Under the pieces are notes generated by a model that saw only the letters and a program-made list of their open reading frames with translations, made no database searches and was not told where the DNA came from. Shown here piece after piece: positions 9,143-15,562 of a stretch of DNA of 34,604 bases. The DNA is from Synechococcales cyanobacterium bin31.maxbin.ball.101. Its GTDB lineage: Bacteria; Cyanobacteriota; Cyanobacteriia; Leptolyngbyales; Leptolyngbyaceae. The stretch is taken from NCBI GenBank assembly GCA_013298165.1, contig JAAFJU010000038.1:1-34604 (forward strand). The letters run 5' to 3'. Position 1 is the first letter of the stretch. The number at the start of each line of letters is the position of its first letter. The translations under genes were made by a program, and so were the position numbers.

Positions 9143-9200
9143 CAGGGCTTTCTCTCGGGAGGATTATAGGAAATTTTTTCATTGTACCGCGAGATGGACG

Positions 9201-9253
9201 ATTCCCATTCTGGGAGGCTCTGCCAACGGACGATCGGGCTAATGGAATGTTAT
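9201..9253. repeat. Upstream flank repeat of antitoxin cassette A
   Basis: This stretch matches 11087-11139, upstream of an unrelated antitoxin gene. Both contain ATTCxCxTTCxGGGAGG, then the identical GCCAACGGACGATCG (9222-9236 here), then TGGAAT (9243-9248). It lies 41 bp before the start of the orphan hicB and probably holds its promoter. The acnB start is on the other side, so the region is also the acnB upstream region. Confidence 0.75.
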
Positions 9254-9293
9254 GTTGAGAAAAACGATCGGACCTCTAGCTCATGCCTAATCG

Positions 9294-9500
9294 ATGAAAT
9301 ACAGTATTTTGATTCAATGGTCTGAAATCGATCGGGTTTATGTGGTGACACTTCCGGAATGGGGAGATCACGCCCATACTCATGGAGAAACCTACGAAGA
9401 AGCCTTGATGAATGCCCAGGAAGTTCTAGACGACCTCATCTATGGTTATACGTCGATCGGAAAACCACTACCGACTCCACGAATTCTACAGGCAGCATGA
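9294..9500 (+). CDS. hicB: Orphan HicB-family antitoxin
   Basis: A 68-residue protein with the partial RNase H fold of HicB antitoxins: MKYSILIQWSEIDRVYVVTLPEW, then the acidic helix TYEEALMNAQEVLDDLI and a proline-rich end. It lacks a separate DNA-binding domain. No HicA gene lies within reach on either side (36 bp to the next gene downstream, acnB upstream). It is clearly related to the HicB at 11912-12130, which does have a HicA partner, so it may cross-neutralise that toxin or be a remnant. That is inference. Confidence 0.85.
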   Translation: MKYSILIQWSEIDRVYVVTLPEWGDHAHTHGETYEEALMNAQEVLDDLIYGYTSIGKPLPTPRILQAA

Positions 9501-9516
9501 TTTGGATCAGATGAGG

Positions 9517-9532
9517 TCGTCCTCCCGTTGTG
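9517..9532. repeat. Downstream flank repeat of antitoxin cassette A
   Basis: TCGTCCTCCCGTTGTG is identical, 16 of 16 bases, to 11493-11508. Both copies lie 17-24 bp after the stop codon of a plus-strand antitoxin gene. Confidence 0.8.
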
Positions 9533-9536
9533 CCTA

Positions 9537-10202
9537 CTATGGCCTAGTGCGGAGGGAGGAGAGCACATTTTCCCATTCGAGGTTTCCGGGTGTCCAGTAA
9601 TCACCCCCTAGTGCTGAACACAAATGATGAATAATCTGTTCACTTCGCTTATTGAGAATTCGGACCTGCTCCACAAAGTATTGACGATCACAAAAAATCT
9701 GGATTTGCTTCCCAATATCACCTAAGCTGCCTTCTCGAAAGAATAATTGGTTGGAAACTGCATAAATCTCTAAATCCCAACCTTGATCTGCATCAATAAA
9801 CAAATATCCATCTTTGGCTGCACTCACCGCCTCCAAAAAATCTTTTGTTTCTCTCCAAGTATCGTGCCAAGGAAAAGGAATAGCTACATCTTGATGTGAA
9901 TATATTACGGGACTCATCCAAAAATAGCTCTTACTCATCTCACATTGATACTTCTTACTCAGACGGAAGACATCGACATAGTACTTCACTAGCTCGTCAA
10001 TATTGGATTCTAAAATATGCGTGAGGATTAAGCCTTTTTCTGGGTGAAGCTGAGGTTGATACAATGGTTCACGTAATTCCTCCCATTCCTGCTTAGAACC
10101 ATTGTGCGGACCATAATAAAAGGAATCTGAGATGCTAAAACCAACCTCAACTACAATTTCCTCTATTAACTTAGCGGATTCTATCCAGGCTGGATTTTTC
10201 AT
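9537..10202 (-). CDS. Unrecognised 221-residue protein
   Basis: I do not recognise a family. The protein is soluble and acidic, with no signal peptide, membrane segment or metal-binding motif, and is rich in aromatic residues (SYFWMSPVIY, FPWHDTW, YWTPGNLEW). The segment YLFIDADQGWDLEIYAVSNQLFF has the alternating pattern of a beta-sheet. Its style and its place among toxin-antitoxin genes resemble immunity proteins of polymorphic toxins, but no toxin is adjacent. It starts at an ATG at 10202 and converges with the orphan hicB. Confidence 0.6.
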   Translation of the reverse strand: MKNPAWIESAKLIEEIVVEVGFSISDSFYYGPHNGSKQEWEELREPLYQPQLHPEKGLILTHILESNIDELVKYYVDVFRLSKKYQCEMSKSYFWMSPVIYSHQDVAIPFPWHDTWRETKDFLEAVSAAKDGYLFIDADQGWDLEIYAVSNQLFFREGSLGDIGKQIQIFCDRQYFVEQVRILNKRSEQIIHHLCSALGGDYWTPGNLEWENVLSSLRTRP

Positions 10203-10332
10203 AATTCAACGATTGAATCAGGTTCTTTTGACTAAAAATCTAGATATATATTCTCCCTCAAGTGGCGTAAAGTTCCAACAATTTGACTCAATCGCTCAAT
10301 TACCATCACCGCCCCGTAGTATTCTCCAAGAT

Positions 10333-10383
10333 CGATCGCCCAATTCAACCCTCATCCGGCACCAAAGGTTCCAACTGTGCCAA
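10333..10383. repeat. Island repeat C (CGATCGCCCAATTCA ... ATCCGGCACCAA)
   Basis: The sequence begins CGATCGCCCAATTCA and continues with CATCCGGCACCAA, matching 12429-12480 in the same orientation. A shorter relative lies at 11862-11888. Here the right arm has decayed, so the inverted repeat seen in the 12429 copy is lost. It is between the 221-aa gene and brnA, in a 267-bp gap with no gene I can support. Confidence 0.7.
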
Positions 10384-10469
10384 TAGCCGAGGCCACTCCA
10401 CCATTACGATCGACGATAATCCGGTCTTACTGAACCTGGCATCAGAGGAGCGGACCATCGATCGCCCCC

Positions 10470-10733
10470 CTAACTAACCTGCTGCAAAAGTATGGCATTA
10501 ATCACAGCTTGATAAGCAATTCCTTGTTTTTCAGCTTCTGCCTTTGCCCAACTTAAAACTTTAGGATGTAACTGTAGCACCACAGACTCATAGCTTTCCT
10601 CGGGTTGAGCAACGATCGTCCGATCGCGCAGCTTTACCCCTAACTGCTGTTCGATCGCAGCCTTAAACCGTTGATGTTCTTCCGGTGTAACCTGTCGTGA
10701 ACGATCGAAGGGAAATTCAGTTTCCTGACTCAT
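10470..10733 (-). CDS. brnA: BrnA-family antitoxin
   Basis: An 87-residue protein. The N-terminal half (FPFDRSRQVTPEEHQRF) is the variable toxin-binding region. The C-terminal half (SVVLQLHPKVLSWAKAEAEKQGIAYQAVINAILLQQ) reads as a ribbon-helix-helix DNA-binding domain of the BrnA/CopG type. The start ATG at 10733 lies inside the end of brnT, with a 17-bp overlap, so the pair is translated together. The toxin comes first, as is usual for BrnT-BrnA. The operon is probably autoregulated through BrnA; no operator was identified. Confidence 0.85.
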   Translation of the reverse strand: MSQETEFPFDRSRQVTPEEHQRFKAAIEQQLGVKLRDRTIVAQPEESYESVVLQLHPKVLSWAKAEAEKQGIAYQAVINAILLQQVS

Positions 10734-10992
10734 AACGTCTAATCTCCTTTTGGGTAGCGGGTCTAGCGCTGATGATTCTGATTTCGTCCTCACGCATCGT
10801 AAAAACAACGACAAGGACCGCCCCTTCTTCTGTTTCTCCGATTGCCCATTCGCGTTCTTCTCCATAGGAATGTTCTGGATCAGTCGCAAATCGTAAATTG
10901 GGATCAGCAAAAATGGTAATGGCTTCCTCAAAGGTAATTTGATGTTTCCACCAATTCGATCGAGCCTTGTTTGGATCCCATTCAAAGGGCAT
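10717..10992 (-). CDS. brnT: BrnT-family ribonuclease toxin
   Basis: A 91-residue DUF497 protein with the family landmarks: FEWDPNKARSNWWKHQITFEEA at the N-terminus, an acidic middle, REWAIGETEEGAVLVVVFT, then the end motif IRIISARPATQKEIRRYE. BrnT toxins cleave RNA with a RelE-like fold. All the usual conserved residues (WD.NK, KH, F.EA, R.ISAR) appear present, so the toxin looks intact. ATG at 10992. It is related to the second BrnT at 14146-14424. Confidence 0.92.
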   Translation of the reverse strand: MPFEWDPNKARSNWWKHQITFEEAITIFADPNLRFATDPEHSYGEEREWAIGETEEGAVLVVVFTMREDEIRIISARPATQKEIRRYESGN

Positions 10993-11086
10993 GTTGGTCA
11001 GGAGCGTAGTAAGTTTAGCTTCCTAATTCTAACGTATCAGCCCGAGTTGCTCAATCATCACGATCACCATTCTATAAAATGGGCAA

Positions 11087-11139
11087 TTCTCGTTCCGGGA
11101 GGTTGGCCAACGGACGATCGATCGGTTTTGGAATACGTT
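11087..11139. repeat. Upstream flank repeat of antitoxin cassette B
   Basis: It matches 9201-9253: GGGAGG at 11097-11102, GCCAACGGACGATCG at 11106-11120 and TGGAAT at 11129-11134. ACGTTAAACTAGAAAG follows, and a similar ACGCTAAACTAGAGCAG lies upstream of the HicB-like gene at 12538. TAAACT is a plausible -10 element. Confidence 0.75.
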
Positions 11140-11184
11140 AAACTAGAAAGACATCTGTAGCTGTAAAGTCTGGAGTTGCTGGTT

Positions 11185-11469
11185 ATGGTGATCGGATTGC
11201 CGCCTGAGTTGGAAACATTAGTGCAAAGCCAGGTTGAGAATGGAAATTATGAGAGTGCGATCGATGTCCTCTTTGCGGGCATGAATCTTTTGGTTCAACA
11301 ACAGGAAGCGGTGGGTGATGAAGTGTCTCAGGCTAAATTACGCCAGGAAGTGCTGATCGGTTGGGAAGCCTCACAGCGTGGTGAGGTAGTAGATGGTCCG
11401 ACGGCGATGAATCAGATTTTAGAAGATCTACGATCGCGCTATGCTGCTGGGCAACCAATTGTTTGCTGA
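11185..11469 (+). CDS. ParD-like antitoxin, orphan
   Basis: A 94-residue ParD/CopG-family antitoxin. IGLPPELETLVQSQVENGNYESAIDVLFAGMNLL is the ribbon-helix-helix DNA-binding domain; the following helices (LRQEVLIGWEASQRGEVVDG) would bind and block a RelE/ParE toxin. No ParE gene follows: the next gene is on the other strand. The ATG at 11185 has GGAG 9 nt upstream and is preferred over a TTG at 11176. A second ParD-like orphan lies at 15986-16255. Confidence 0.85.
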   Translation: MVIGLPPELETLVQSQVENGNYESAIDVLFAGMNLLVQQQEAVGDEVSQAKLRQEVLIGWEASQRGEVVDGPTAMNQILEDLRSRYAAGQPIVC

Positions 11470-11489
11470 GATACCGACTGATGAATAGG

Positions 11490-11541
11490 CGATCGTCCTC
11501 CCGTTGTGGAGGCGGTGGGGTTGGCGGGGGAGGGGCGATCG
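11490..11541. terminator. Imperfect inverted repeat between convergent genes
   Basis: CGATCGTCCTCCC (11490-11502) pairs with GGGAGGGGCGATCG (11528-11541) with one mismatch/bulge, around a G-rich loop. It sits between the convergent parD-like gene and the 109-codon frame on the minus strand. There is no T-run on either strand, so its action as a terminator is inferred from position. The left arm includes the cassette B downstream repeat at 11493-11508. Confidence 0.4.
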
Positions 11542-11542
11542 G

Positions 11543-11854
11543 CTATTTGTCATTGACAAACCTGATCGCCTCTGCGATCTTCGGCTCTATCTCTCCTAAC
11601 ATAATTGGCAAATCAATAGTTTGCCCATGATGAAATGCAATGACCGCATGAATGAAATCTTGTGTTCCTTTGACATCACCTGAAACATAGGTCAAAATCT
11701 GCCATAGATTACGATCGAAATTGACAGTTTCAATACCATGATAATCTTCCACAGATGCCGAAAATTGGAATATCTTCGTACCAATTAAAAGACTCAGAAT
11801 AGCAATAGAGGATTGATCTGAGGCACCTTCAACTTTTTCAACAGAGACCATCAT
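11543..11854 (-). CDS. Unrecognised small protein of about 103 residues
   Basis: No family recognised. It is a small soluble protein with a beta-rich first half (IAILSLLIGTKIFQFSASVED) and a helical end (LPIMLGEIEPKIAEAIRFVN). There is no signal peptide or metal motif. I chose the ATG at 11854 (another at 11851), since the only upstream in-frame start is a TTG at 11872 inside a repeat. It lies downstream of hicB on the same strand, so it could belong to the hicAB transcript. Context suggests an immunity-like or accessory role, unproven. Confidence 0.5.
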   Translation of the reverse strand: MMVSVEKVEGASDQSSIAILSLLIGTKIFQFSASVEDYHGIETVNFDRNLWQILTYVSGDVKGTQDFIHAVIAFHHGQTIDLPIMLGEIEPKIAEAIRFVNDK

Positions 11855-11861
11855 TTTGACT

Positions 11862-11888
11862 CGATCGCTCAATCACTAGCTCATCCGG
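11862..11888. repeat. Island repeat E, partial copy
   Basis: CGATCGCTCAATCA followed by CATCCGG resembles the beginning of the repeats at 10333 and 12429 in the same orientation. The rest is not conserved. Confidence 0.5.
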
Positions 11889-11911
11889 TATTCTTCAGCT
11901 TCGATCGTAAA

Positions 11912-12130
11912 TCAAGCTGCGTAAAGTTCCAACGATCGCGGCACAGGCAAAACCTTACCGGATTCTTGATAAGACTCAATCAGCAGTTCGAGAACTTCCT
12001 CAGCCATTTCCGCTGCCTCTCCATAGGTCGATCCATGGGTTCGAGCGTAAGGACCAAACTCAGGCAAACTCGCAATATATTTTTGATCTTCATCAGACCA
12101 TTGAATCAAAATGCTGTAAGGATATTTCAT
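11912..12130 (-). CDS. hicB: HicB-family antitoxin (partner of hicA)
   Basis: A 72-residue HicB with the partial RNase H fold: YSILIQWSDEDQKYIASLPEFG, then TYGEAAEMAEEVLELLIESY and a short proline-containing end. There is no C-terminal DNA-binding domain, so HicB alone may not repress its promoter. Its start codon overlaps the hicA stop codon by 1 nt (TGATG), the typical coupled arrangement. It is a paralogue of the orphan HicB at 9294-9500. Confidence 0.92.
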   Translation of the reverse strand: MKYPYSILIQWSDEDQKYIASLPEFGPYARTHGSTYGEAAEMAEEVLELLIESYQESGKVLPVPRSLELYAA

Positions 12131-12354
12131 CAGTCATCACCTCGCTCTTTTGCTTTCTCAAGTTCAATCAACGCATCACGGACTTCACGTTCTTGATACC
12201 GATCGGCATCATCACCATCCTTTCCAGAAATCACAACTAAATTAGCCAAGAGCGGATGCTCCCACATCGTATGACTTCCCTTCCCGCGCTTTTTGAGCAA
12301 CACGAAACCCGCTTTCTGAAGTTTAGACTTCAATTCTCGAATTTTCTGCGGCAT
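12130..12354 (-). CDS. hicA: HicA-family mRNA interferase toxin
   Basis: A 74-residue HicA toxin with a double-stranded-RNA-binding-like fold. LKSKLQKAGFVLLKKRGKGSHTMWEHP contains the catalytic GSH, and the segment before the tail (DDADRYQEREVRDALIELEKA) forms the last helix. HicA cleaves mRNA and is neutralised by HicB, encoded immediately downstream with a 1-nt overlap. The protein is full length with the catalytic His present, so the toxin appears functional. ATG at 12354. Confidence 0.92.
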   Translation of the reverse strand: MPQKIRELKSKLQKAGFVLLKKRGKGSHTMWEHPLLANLVVISGKDGDDADRYQEREVRDALIELEKAKERGDD

Positions 12355-12428
12355 CTAGATATCGATCCTCAACCTAAATCTAGCTCATACCCAAGTTTAA
12401 CCCATCCGTCGAAAACCTTCTACCGTGT

Positions 12429-12480
12429 CGATCGCCCAATTCAGTCCTTATCCGGCACCAACAGCTCCAATTGGGCGATC
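12429..12480. repeat. Island repeat D with terminal inverted repeats
   Basis: GATCGCCCAATT (12430-12441) and AATTGGGCGATC (12469-12480) form a perfect 12-bp inverted repeat around a 27-bp centre containing ATCCGGCACCAA. The centre and left arm match 10333-10361. The compact shape, with matching ends and a short core, resembles a small MITE or REP-like element. Confidence 0.75.
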
Positions 12481-12537
12481 TTTACCCCGCTACGCTAAAC
12501 TAGAGCAGGAACCGTTCATCTCCACTCGGTCTTGACG

Positions 12538-12840
12538 ATGCAATATCAAGTCTTTGTCCAAAACCCCGCCGATCGCACCTTCACCGCCTCCGTCGTTGGA
12601 TTGCTGAACGTAAGTACCCACGGCGTCACTGAACAAGAAGCCATCGATAAGCTCAAAGAAATTCTAGAGGCACAGTTTACGCAGGCAAAGTTTGTCACGA
12701 TCGATGTTGGCACCTCACAAGTGTCCACTACTTCAAGCCAATTCCCTGCGGGAGTCTTTAAAAACGATCCCACCTTTGAGGATTGGATGGAAAAGATGGC
12801 GGAGATTCGTCAAGCTGATAATGAAGTGGATAGGGTGTAG
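12538..12840 (+). CDS. HicB-like antitoxin, orphan
   Basis: About 100 residues. The N-terminus MQYQVFVQNPADRTFTASVVG, the helix TEQEAIDKLKEILEAQ and the conserved tail GVFKNDPTFEDWMEKMAEIRQ are typical of a HicB-related antitoxin common in cyanobacteria, which as I recall is usually followed by a PIN-domain toxin. No such toxin follows. Only ATGTACGTTTATTCGATCG and an early stop remain (12850-12873, MYVYSIA), possibly the decayed start of one. An upstream in-frame start at 12532 would add two residues. Confidence 0.75.
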   Translation: MQYQVFVQNPADRTFTASVVGLLNVSTHGVTEQEAIDKLKEILEAQFTQAKFVTIDVGTSQVSTTSSQFPAGVFKNDPTFEDWMEKMAEIRQADNEVDRV

Positions 12841-12894
12841 GCGATCGATATGTACGTTTATTCGATCGCGTAATCACTAAATCGTCTCAGACTT
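12841..12894 (+). other. Short gap after the HicB-like gene; possible toxin-gene remnant
   Basis: Contains ATG TAC GTT TAT TCG ATC GCG TAA at 12850-12873. The MY(V/L) opening is shared with many PIN toxins, but eight codons cannot prove it. Together with the small minus-strand frame at 12895-13047 and about 100 bp of featureless sequence to 13149, this fills the 309-bp interval before the NUDIX gene. Confidence 0.25.
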
Positions 12895-13047
12895 TTAGAA
12901 TGCAGACCCAACACAATATCTGATGGCTTCACCCCCCATTCGAGAAGGTTCCTGCAACATATCGAGGATGCAGTTACGATATCGCCGATCGCTCCACCAT
13001 TGCTCCAGACCGTCATCTACAGGTACTACAGTGGTTTGGGACTCCAT
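12895..13047 (-). CDS. Small open reading frame, 50 residues, unknown
   Basis: The frame begins MESQTTVVPVDDGLEQWW and ends YCVGSAF. The ATG at 13047 has a strong AGAGGAAG ribosome-binding site at normal spacing, the main reason to take it as a gene. The product is soluble, Trp- and Arg-rich in the middle (EQWWSDRRYRN), and belongs to no family I know. It follows the NUDIX gene on the same strand with about 100 bp between them. Confidence 0.4.
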   Translation of the reverse strand: MESQTTVVPVDDGLEQWWSDRRYRNCILDMLQEPSRMGGEAIRYCVGSAF

Positions 13048-13149
13048 TGTGTCACTTCCTCTAAATCAGCATGGACTATTGAACTTTATAATATCTAAGA
13101 CGGCAGGTGTTACGAGGCGGGCTTCTCCCGATCGCGTTGTTACTGGTCA

Positions 13150-13728
13150 TTATAGCTCATGGTTTGAGGTCAGATTTCGGGGAGGGGCGATCGTCTTTTT
13201 AATCATTCGAGTGAGTCCAGCATCCTGTTCCGAAGCGGCCAAATCATCCAAATCAAACCATTGGGCTGGGCTATCTTCGCTCTCCGGCGTCAATGGCTGA
13301 ACCTCGCAAAGGCAGAGATATCGCACATCAAAATGCCAATGCTCTGGATAGCGGCCACCTGGAATCAAATGAACATCGATATCAAACAAACTTGCCTGCT
13401 CAAAATCAAGCTGCAAGCCCAACTCTTCTTGGGCTTCTCGTAATGCGGCAACTTTTAAATTGGGTTCATCTAATTCCGCATGACCACCGGGCTGTAACCA
13501 ACGCTTGAGTTTACGATGAAAAATCATCGCCACCTGTCGGCGCACCGGATCAACAATCCAAACGCTTCCCGTTGCATGTCCAGGGTCAAACCGATCGGCA
13601 TCTAATGGATCGGGACTGGTCTTGATTAAATCAATCAGTTTTTGCTGATGTTGTGCTTCCAGTTCATCATAAGCTTGGTAAAGCTGAAACTCTTGTAGCA
13701 TTTCTACGATCGCCCGACTCGAATCCAT
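13150..13728 (-). CDS. NUDIX hydrolase
   Basis: A 192-residue protein with a NUDIX box: GGHAELDEP followed by AALREAQEELGL, i.e. G-x5-E-x7-REUxEExGU, the magnesium-binding helix that cleaves nucleoside diphosphates linked to another moiety. An N-terminal extension of about 50 residues (MDSSRAIVEMLQEFQLYQ) precedes the domain, and RKLKRWLQPGGHAE and WFDLDDL are recognisable. The substrate cannot be predicted. ATG at 13728 with AAGG upstream. Confidence 0.92.
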   Translation of the reverse strand: MDSSRAIVEMLQEFQLYQAYDELEAQHQQKLIDLIKTSPDPLDADRFDPGHATGSVWIVDPVRRQVAMIFHRKLKRWLQPGGHAELDEPNLKVAALREAQEELGLQLDFEQASLFDIDVHLIPGGRYPEHWHFDVRYLCLCEVQPLTPESEDSPAQWFDLDDLAASEQDAGLTRMIKKTIAPPRNLTSNHEL

Positions 13729-13773
13729 AAGATGACCTTTTGAATCAATTTGAAGATTTATCTCAGCGACTCA

Positions 13774-13998
13774 TCACACAAACACCATATCATCTGGCGC
13801 TTTAGCAAAACATTCGATCGCGATCGCCCGTCCTTTTCCGAGCGACACCGCGCCATAAACCTCATCCCGATCCACGGAATGTGCCAAAACTTCTCCGGCG
13901 ATCGGCTTCAGATTGCGATCGACTTCTGTGTAAGCAATCAGCACCCATTCGCCCTCAAAGCGTCGCTCAATTTCCTCAAAGCTCAGAATCTCAGTCAT
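13774..13998 (-). CDS. Conserved cyanobacterial hypothetical protein, 74 residues
   Basis: MTEILSFEEIERRFEGEWVLIAYTEVD followed by GEVLAHSVDRDEVYGA and a beta-strand ending GRAIAIECFAKAPDD. I know this small family only as a cyanobacterial hypothetical, often found next to retropepsin-like aspartyl protease genes; no such gene is here. GGAG lies upstream of ATG codons at 14001 and 13998; the second matches the family start. The function is unknown. Confidence 0.75.
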   Translation of the reverse strand: MTEILSFEEIERRFEGEWVLIAYTEVDRNLKPIAGEVLAHSVDRDEVYGAVSLGKGRAIAIECFAKAPDDMVFV

Positions 13999-14145
13999 CA
14001 TGATCAATCTCCATAAGCAAGATCTATATTTGATCCTAGCCGATCGTTGGCGAGTACGATCGACATTCTTCTCAGTTTGTGCCTGTCAAGGTGGCAGCAG
14101 TAATGATAATATTTTTAATAACACAGTTGGAAACGAGTATCAGTG

Positions 14146-14424
14146 ATGGCATCGCAGTTTGAGTGGGATGACGACAAAGCCTATCGGAACTTCAGGAACC
14201 ATGATGTGTCCTTTGAAGAAGCGGCAACTGTCTTCAACGATCGAAGCGCGATCACGCTTGCTGACACACTCCACTCTGAGGAAGAAGAACGTTATATTGA
14301 TATTGGGATGTCCTCTCAAGGACGACCTCTTTTCGTAGTCTATACAGAACGAGGACAAAAGACTCGGATTATCAGCGCTCGCCCTTGTACCGCCAGAGAG
14401 GCAAAACTTTATGCTCGAATCTAA
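14146..14424 (+). CDS. brnT: BrnT-family ribonuclease toxin, second copy
   Basis: A 92-residue DUF497 protein: QFEWDDDKAYRNFRNHDVSFEEAATVFND, then EERYIDIGMSSQGRPLFVVYTERGQKTRIISARPCTAREAKLYA. All core positions of the family are present (FEWD.DK, F.EA, ER.., R.ISARP). The ATG at 14146 is preferred over GTG at 14143. Its last 14 bp overlap the start of the next gene in another frame, so toxin and partner are coupled. The partner is not BrnA but the DUF4926-containing protein that follows. Confidence 0.92.
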   Translation: MASQFEWDDDKAYRNFRNHDVSFEEAATVFNDRSAITLADTLHSEEEERYIDIGMSSQGRPLFVVYTERGQKTRIISARPCTAREAKLYARI

Positions 14425-14887
14425 TTCTCCTATCGACTCTGACGACGACCTAATGCCCGAGATTGATTTTAGTCAAATTCAGCCGGACAAACTCATTCGC
14501 GGAAAGCACTATCATGCCATTCAACAGCACGGTTATTCTGTCACTGTTCACCATGAAGATGGTACTTCGACCTATCGTGAGGTTTCACCGAAAGAAGTAG
14601 CAGAACAAATGCATCAGAGAGCACAATTCAAACAATCTCCTCAGTATTCGCTACAAAAAGCTTCCCAAACAGTCAGGATTCAACATAGGGATATTGTTGC
14701 CTTAATCGAAGATCTGCCCGAGCGGGGTCTTTCTGTAGGACAAGTGGGTACGATCGCCAAAATTCTAGCGACCGATCTCTACGAGGTGGATTTCAGCAAT
14801 GACCAAGGCGAAACCTATGCAATGCTTCCGCTTCACCATCATCAATTGCTTCGTCTTAAGTACAGTCCCGATCGGCAATTGACGTAG
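14411..14887 (+). CDS. BrnT partner: antitoxin-like N-terminus fused to DUF4926
   Basis: 158 residues in two parts. The first about 60 residues (PEIDFSQIQPDKLIRGKHYHAI, then YSVTVHHEDGTSTYREVSP) carry the DFS...RGK(H/F)Y motif I associate with short antitoxins paired to BrnT in cyanobacteria. From about residue 93, RDIVALIEDLPERGLSVGQVGTI and the following strands to LPLHHHQLLRL match the DUF4926 family closely. A low-complexity linker joins them. It overlaps the upstream toxin by 14 bp. The role as antitoxin is inferred from order and overlap; what the DUF4926 part adds is unknown. Confidence 0.8.
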   Translation: MLESNSPIDSDDDLMPEIDFSQIQPDKLIRGKHYHAIQQHGYSVTVHHEDGTSTYREVSPKEVAEQMHQRAQFKQSPQYSLQKASQTVRIQHRDIVALIEDLPERGLSVGQVGTIAKILATDLYEVDFSNDQGETYAMLPLHHHQLLRLKYSPDRQLT

Positions 14888-15156
14888 ATTTAAAATTTAA
14901 TTGATTTGGGTTTTATTTGAAGGCCGATCGATAAGTTTTTATTGATTATTTTTTAAGCTACTTTGATTTGCATAAATTTTTTTAATTTAGAATCGATTTA
15001 CTTGATTTGGGATTTAGGTTACTCGATCGGAGTTTCGGATATTGAGTTGGAAATCTAAAGTAGTTGTTTGGGAAAGTGAATTATGTATTTAATGACTTTA
15101 CTAGAGCAATATTTAGAATAATTCTGTATACCAATTACTTTATCTTAACGATAGAT
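14888..15156 (+). other. AT-rich intergenic stretch with no supported gene
   Basis: Runs of A and T (TTTTTATTGATTATTTTTTAA and similar) contrast with the surrounding DNA. The frame of the next gene stays open back to a TTG at 15064, giving MFGKVNYVFNDFTRAIF and so on, but no ribosome-binding site supports that start. Nothing else is seen. Confidence 0.5.
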
Positions 15157-15531
15157 ATGACAGATTTACGTAATGTCAACTTAAGAGTTAGAGATGTTAG
15201 AAGACTAGTCAGCTACAAATACTCATTAATAAGATGGGATCGAGGATCTGAAGAAGAAAGTGAGTGGCAGTTTGCTTCGTTAGAAAGTGAAGACAAAAAA
15301 GAACAATTAACGTTACTGCTAGAGAGTAAAGAGATTTTGTCATCCTGTGAGGCTTTACTAGTGGAATCGAGTTGGTCTAAACTTCGAAGAATAACCTGGG
15401 GAGATATTTTATCAAGTCCAGAACATTATTTTGGTAAAAGTGATTTTCAGCTCTATTGTATTGATCTGGTTTGGGTATTAGAATATAAGTCATTACAGGT
15501 CTTTCGATTCGGCAGAATCTCTCCAAATTGA
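15157..15531 (+). CDS. Unrecognised 124-residue protein in AT-rich DNA
   Basis: The product starts MTDLRNVNLRVRDVRRLVSYKYSLIRW, has an acidic middle (EEESEWQFASLESEDKKEQ) and ends in a beta-rich segment FQLYCIDLVWVLEYKSLQVFRFG. No signal peptide, membrane segment or known motif. Low GC and rare-looking codon use (ATA, AGA, TTA) set it apart from its neighbours and suggest transfer. With the SUKH-like gene 31 bp downstream it forms a likely immunity-type pair. The start is uncertain: ATG 15157, or TTG 15064 for 155 residues. Confidence 0.55.
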   Translation: MTDLRNVNLRVRDVRRLVSYKYSLIRWDRGSEEESEWQFASLESEDKKEQLTLLLESKEILSSCEALLVESSWSKLRRITWGDILSSPEHYFGKSDFQLYCIDLVWVLEYKSLQVFRFGRISPN

Positions 15532-15562
15532 ACTTGAATAATCATATTTTCTGAAAAAACTC

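Noticed and set aside
10283-10477. Plus-strand frame with a product resembling one at 12256-12498 (DRPIQ.. SGT..SN)
   Set aside because: The similarity comes from translating the island repeat (10333 and 12429 copies); no ribosome-binding site and no homologous start.
10939-11160. Plus-strand frame of 73 codons before the ParD-like gene
   Set aside because: It runs through the cassette B upstream repeat and overlaps brnT on the other strand; more likely non-coding.
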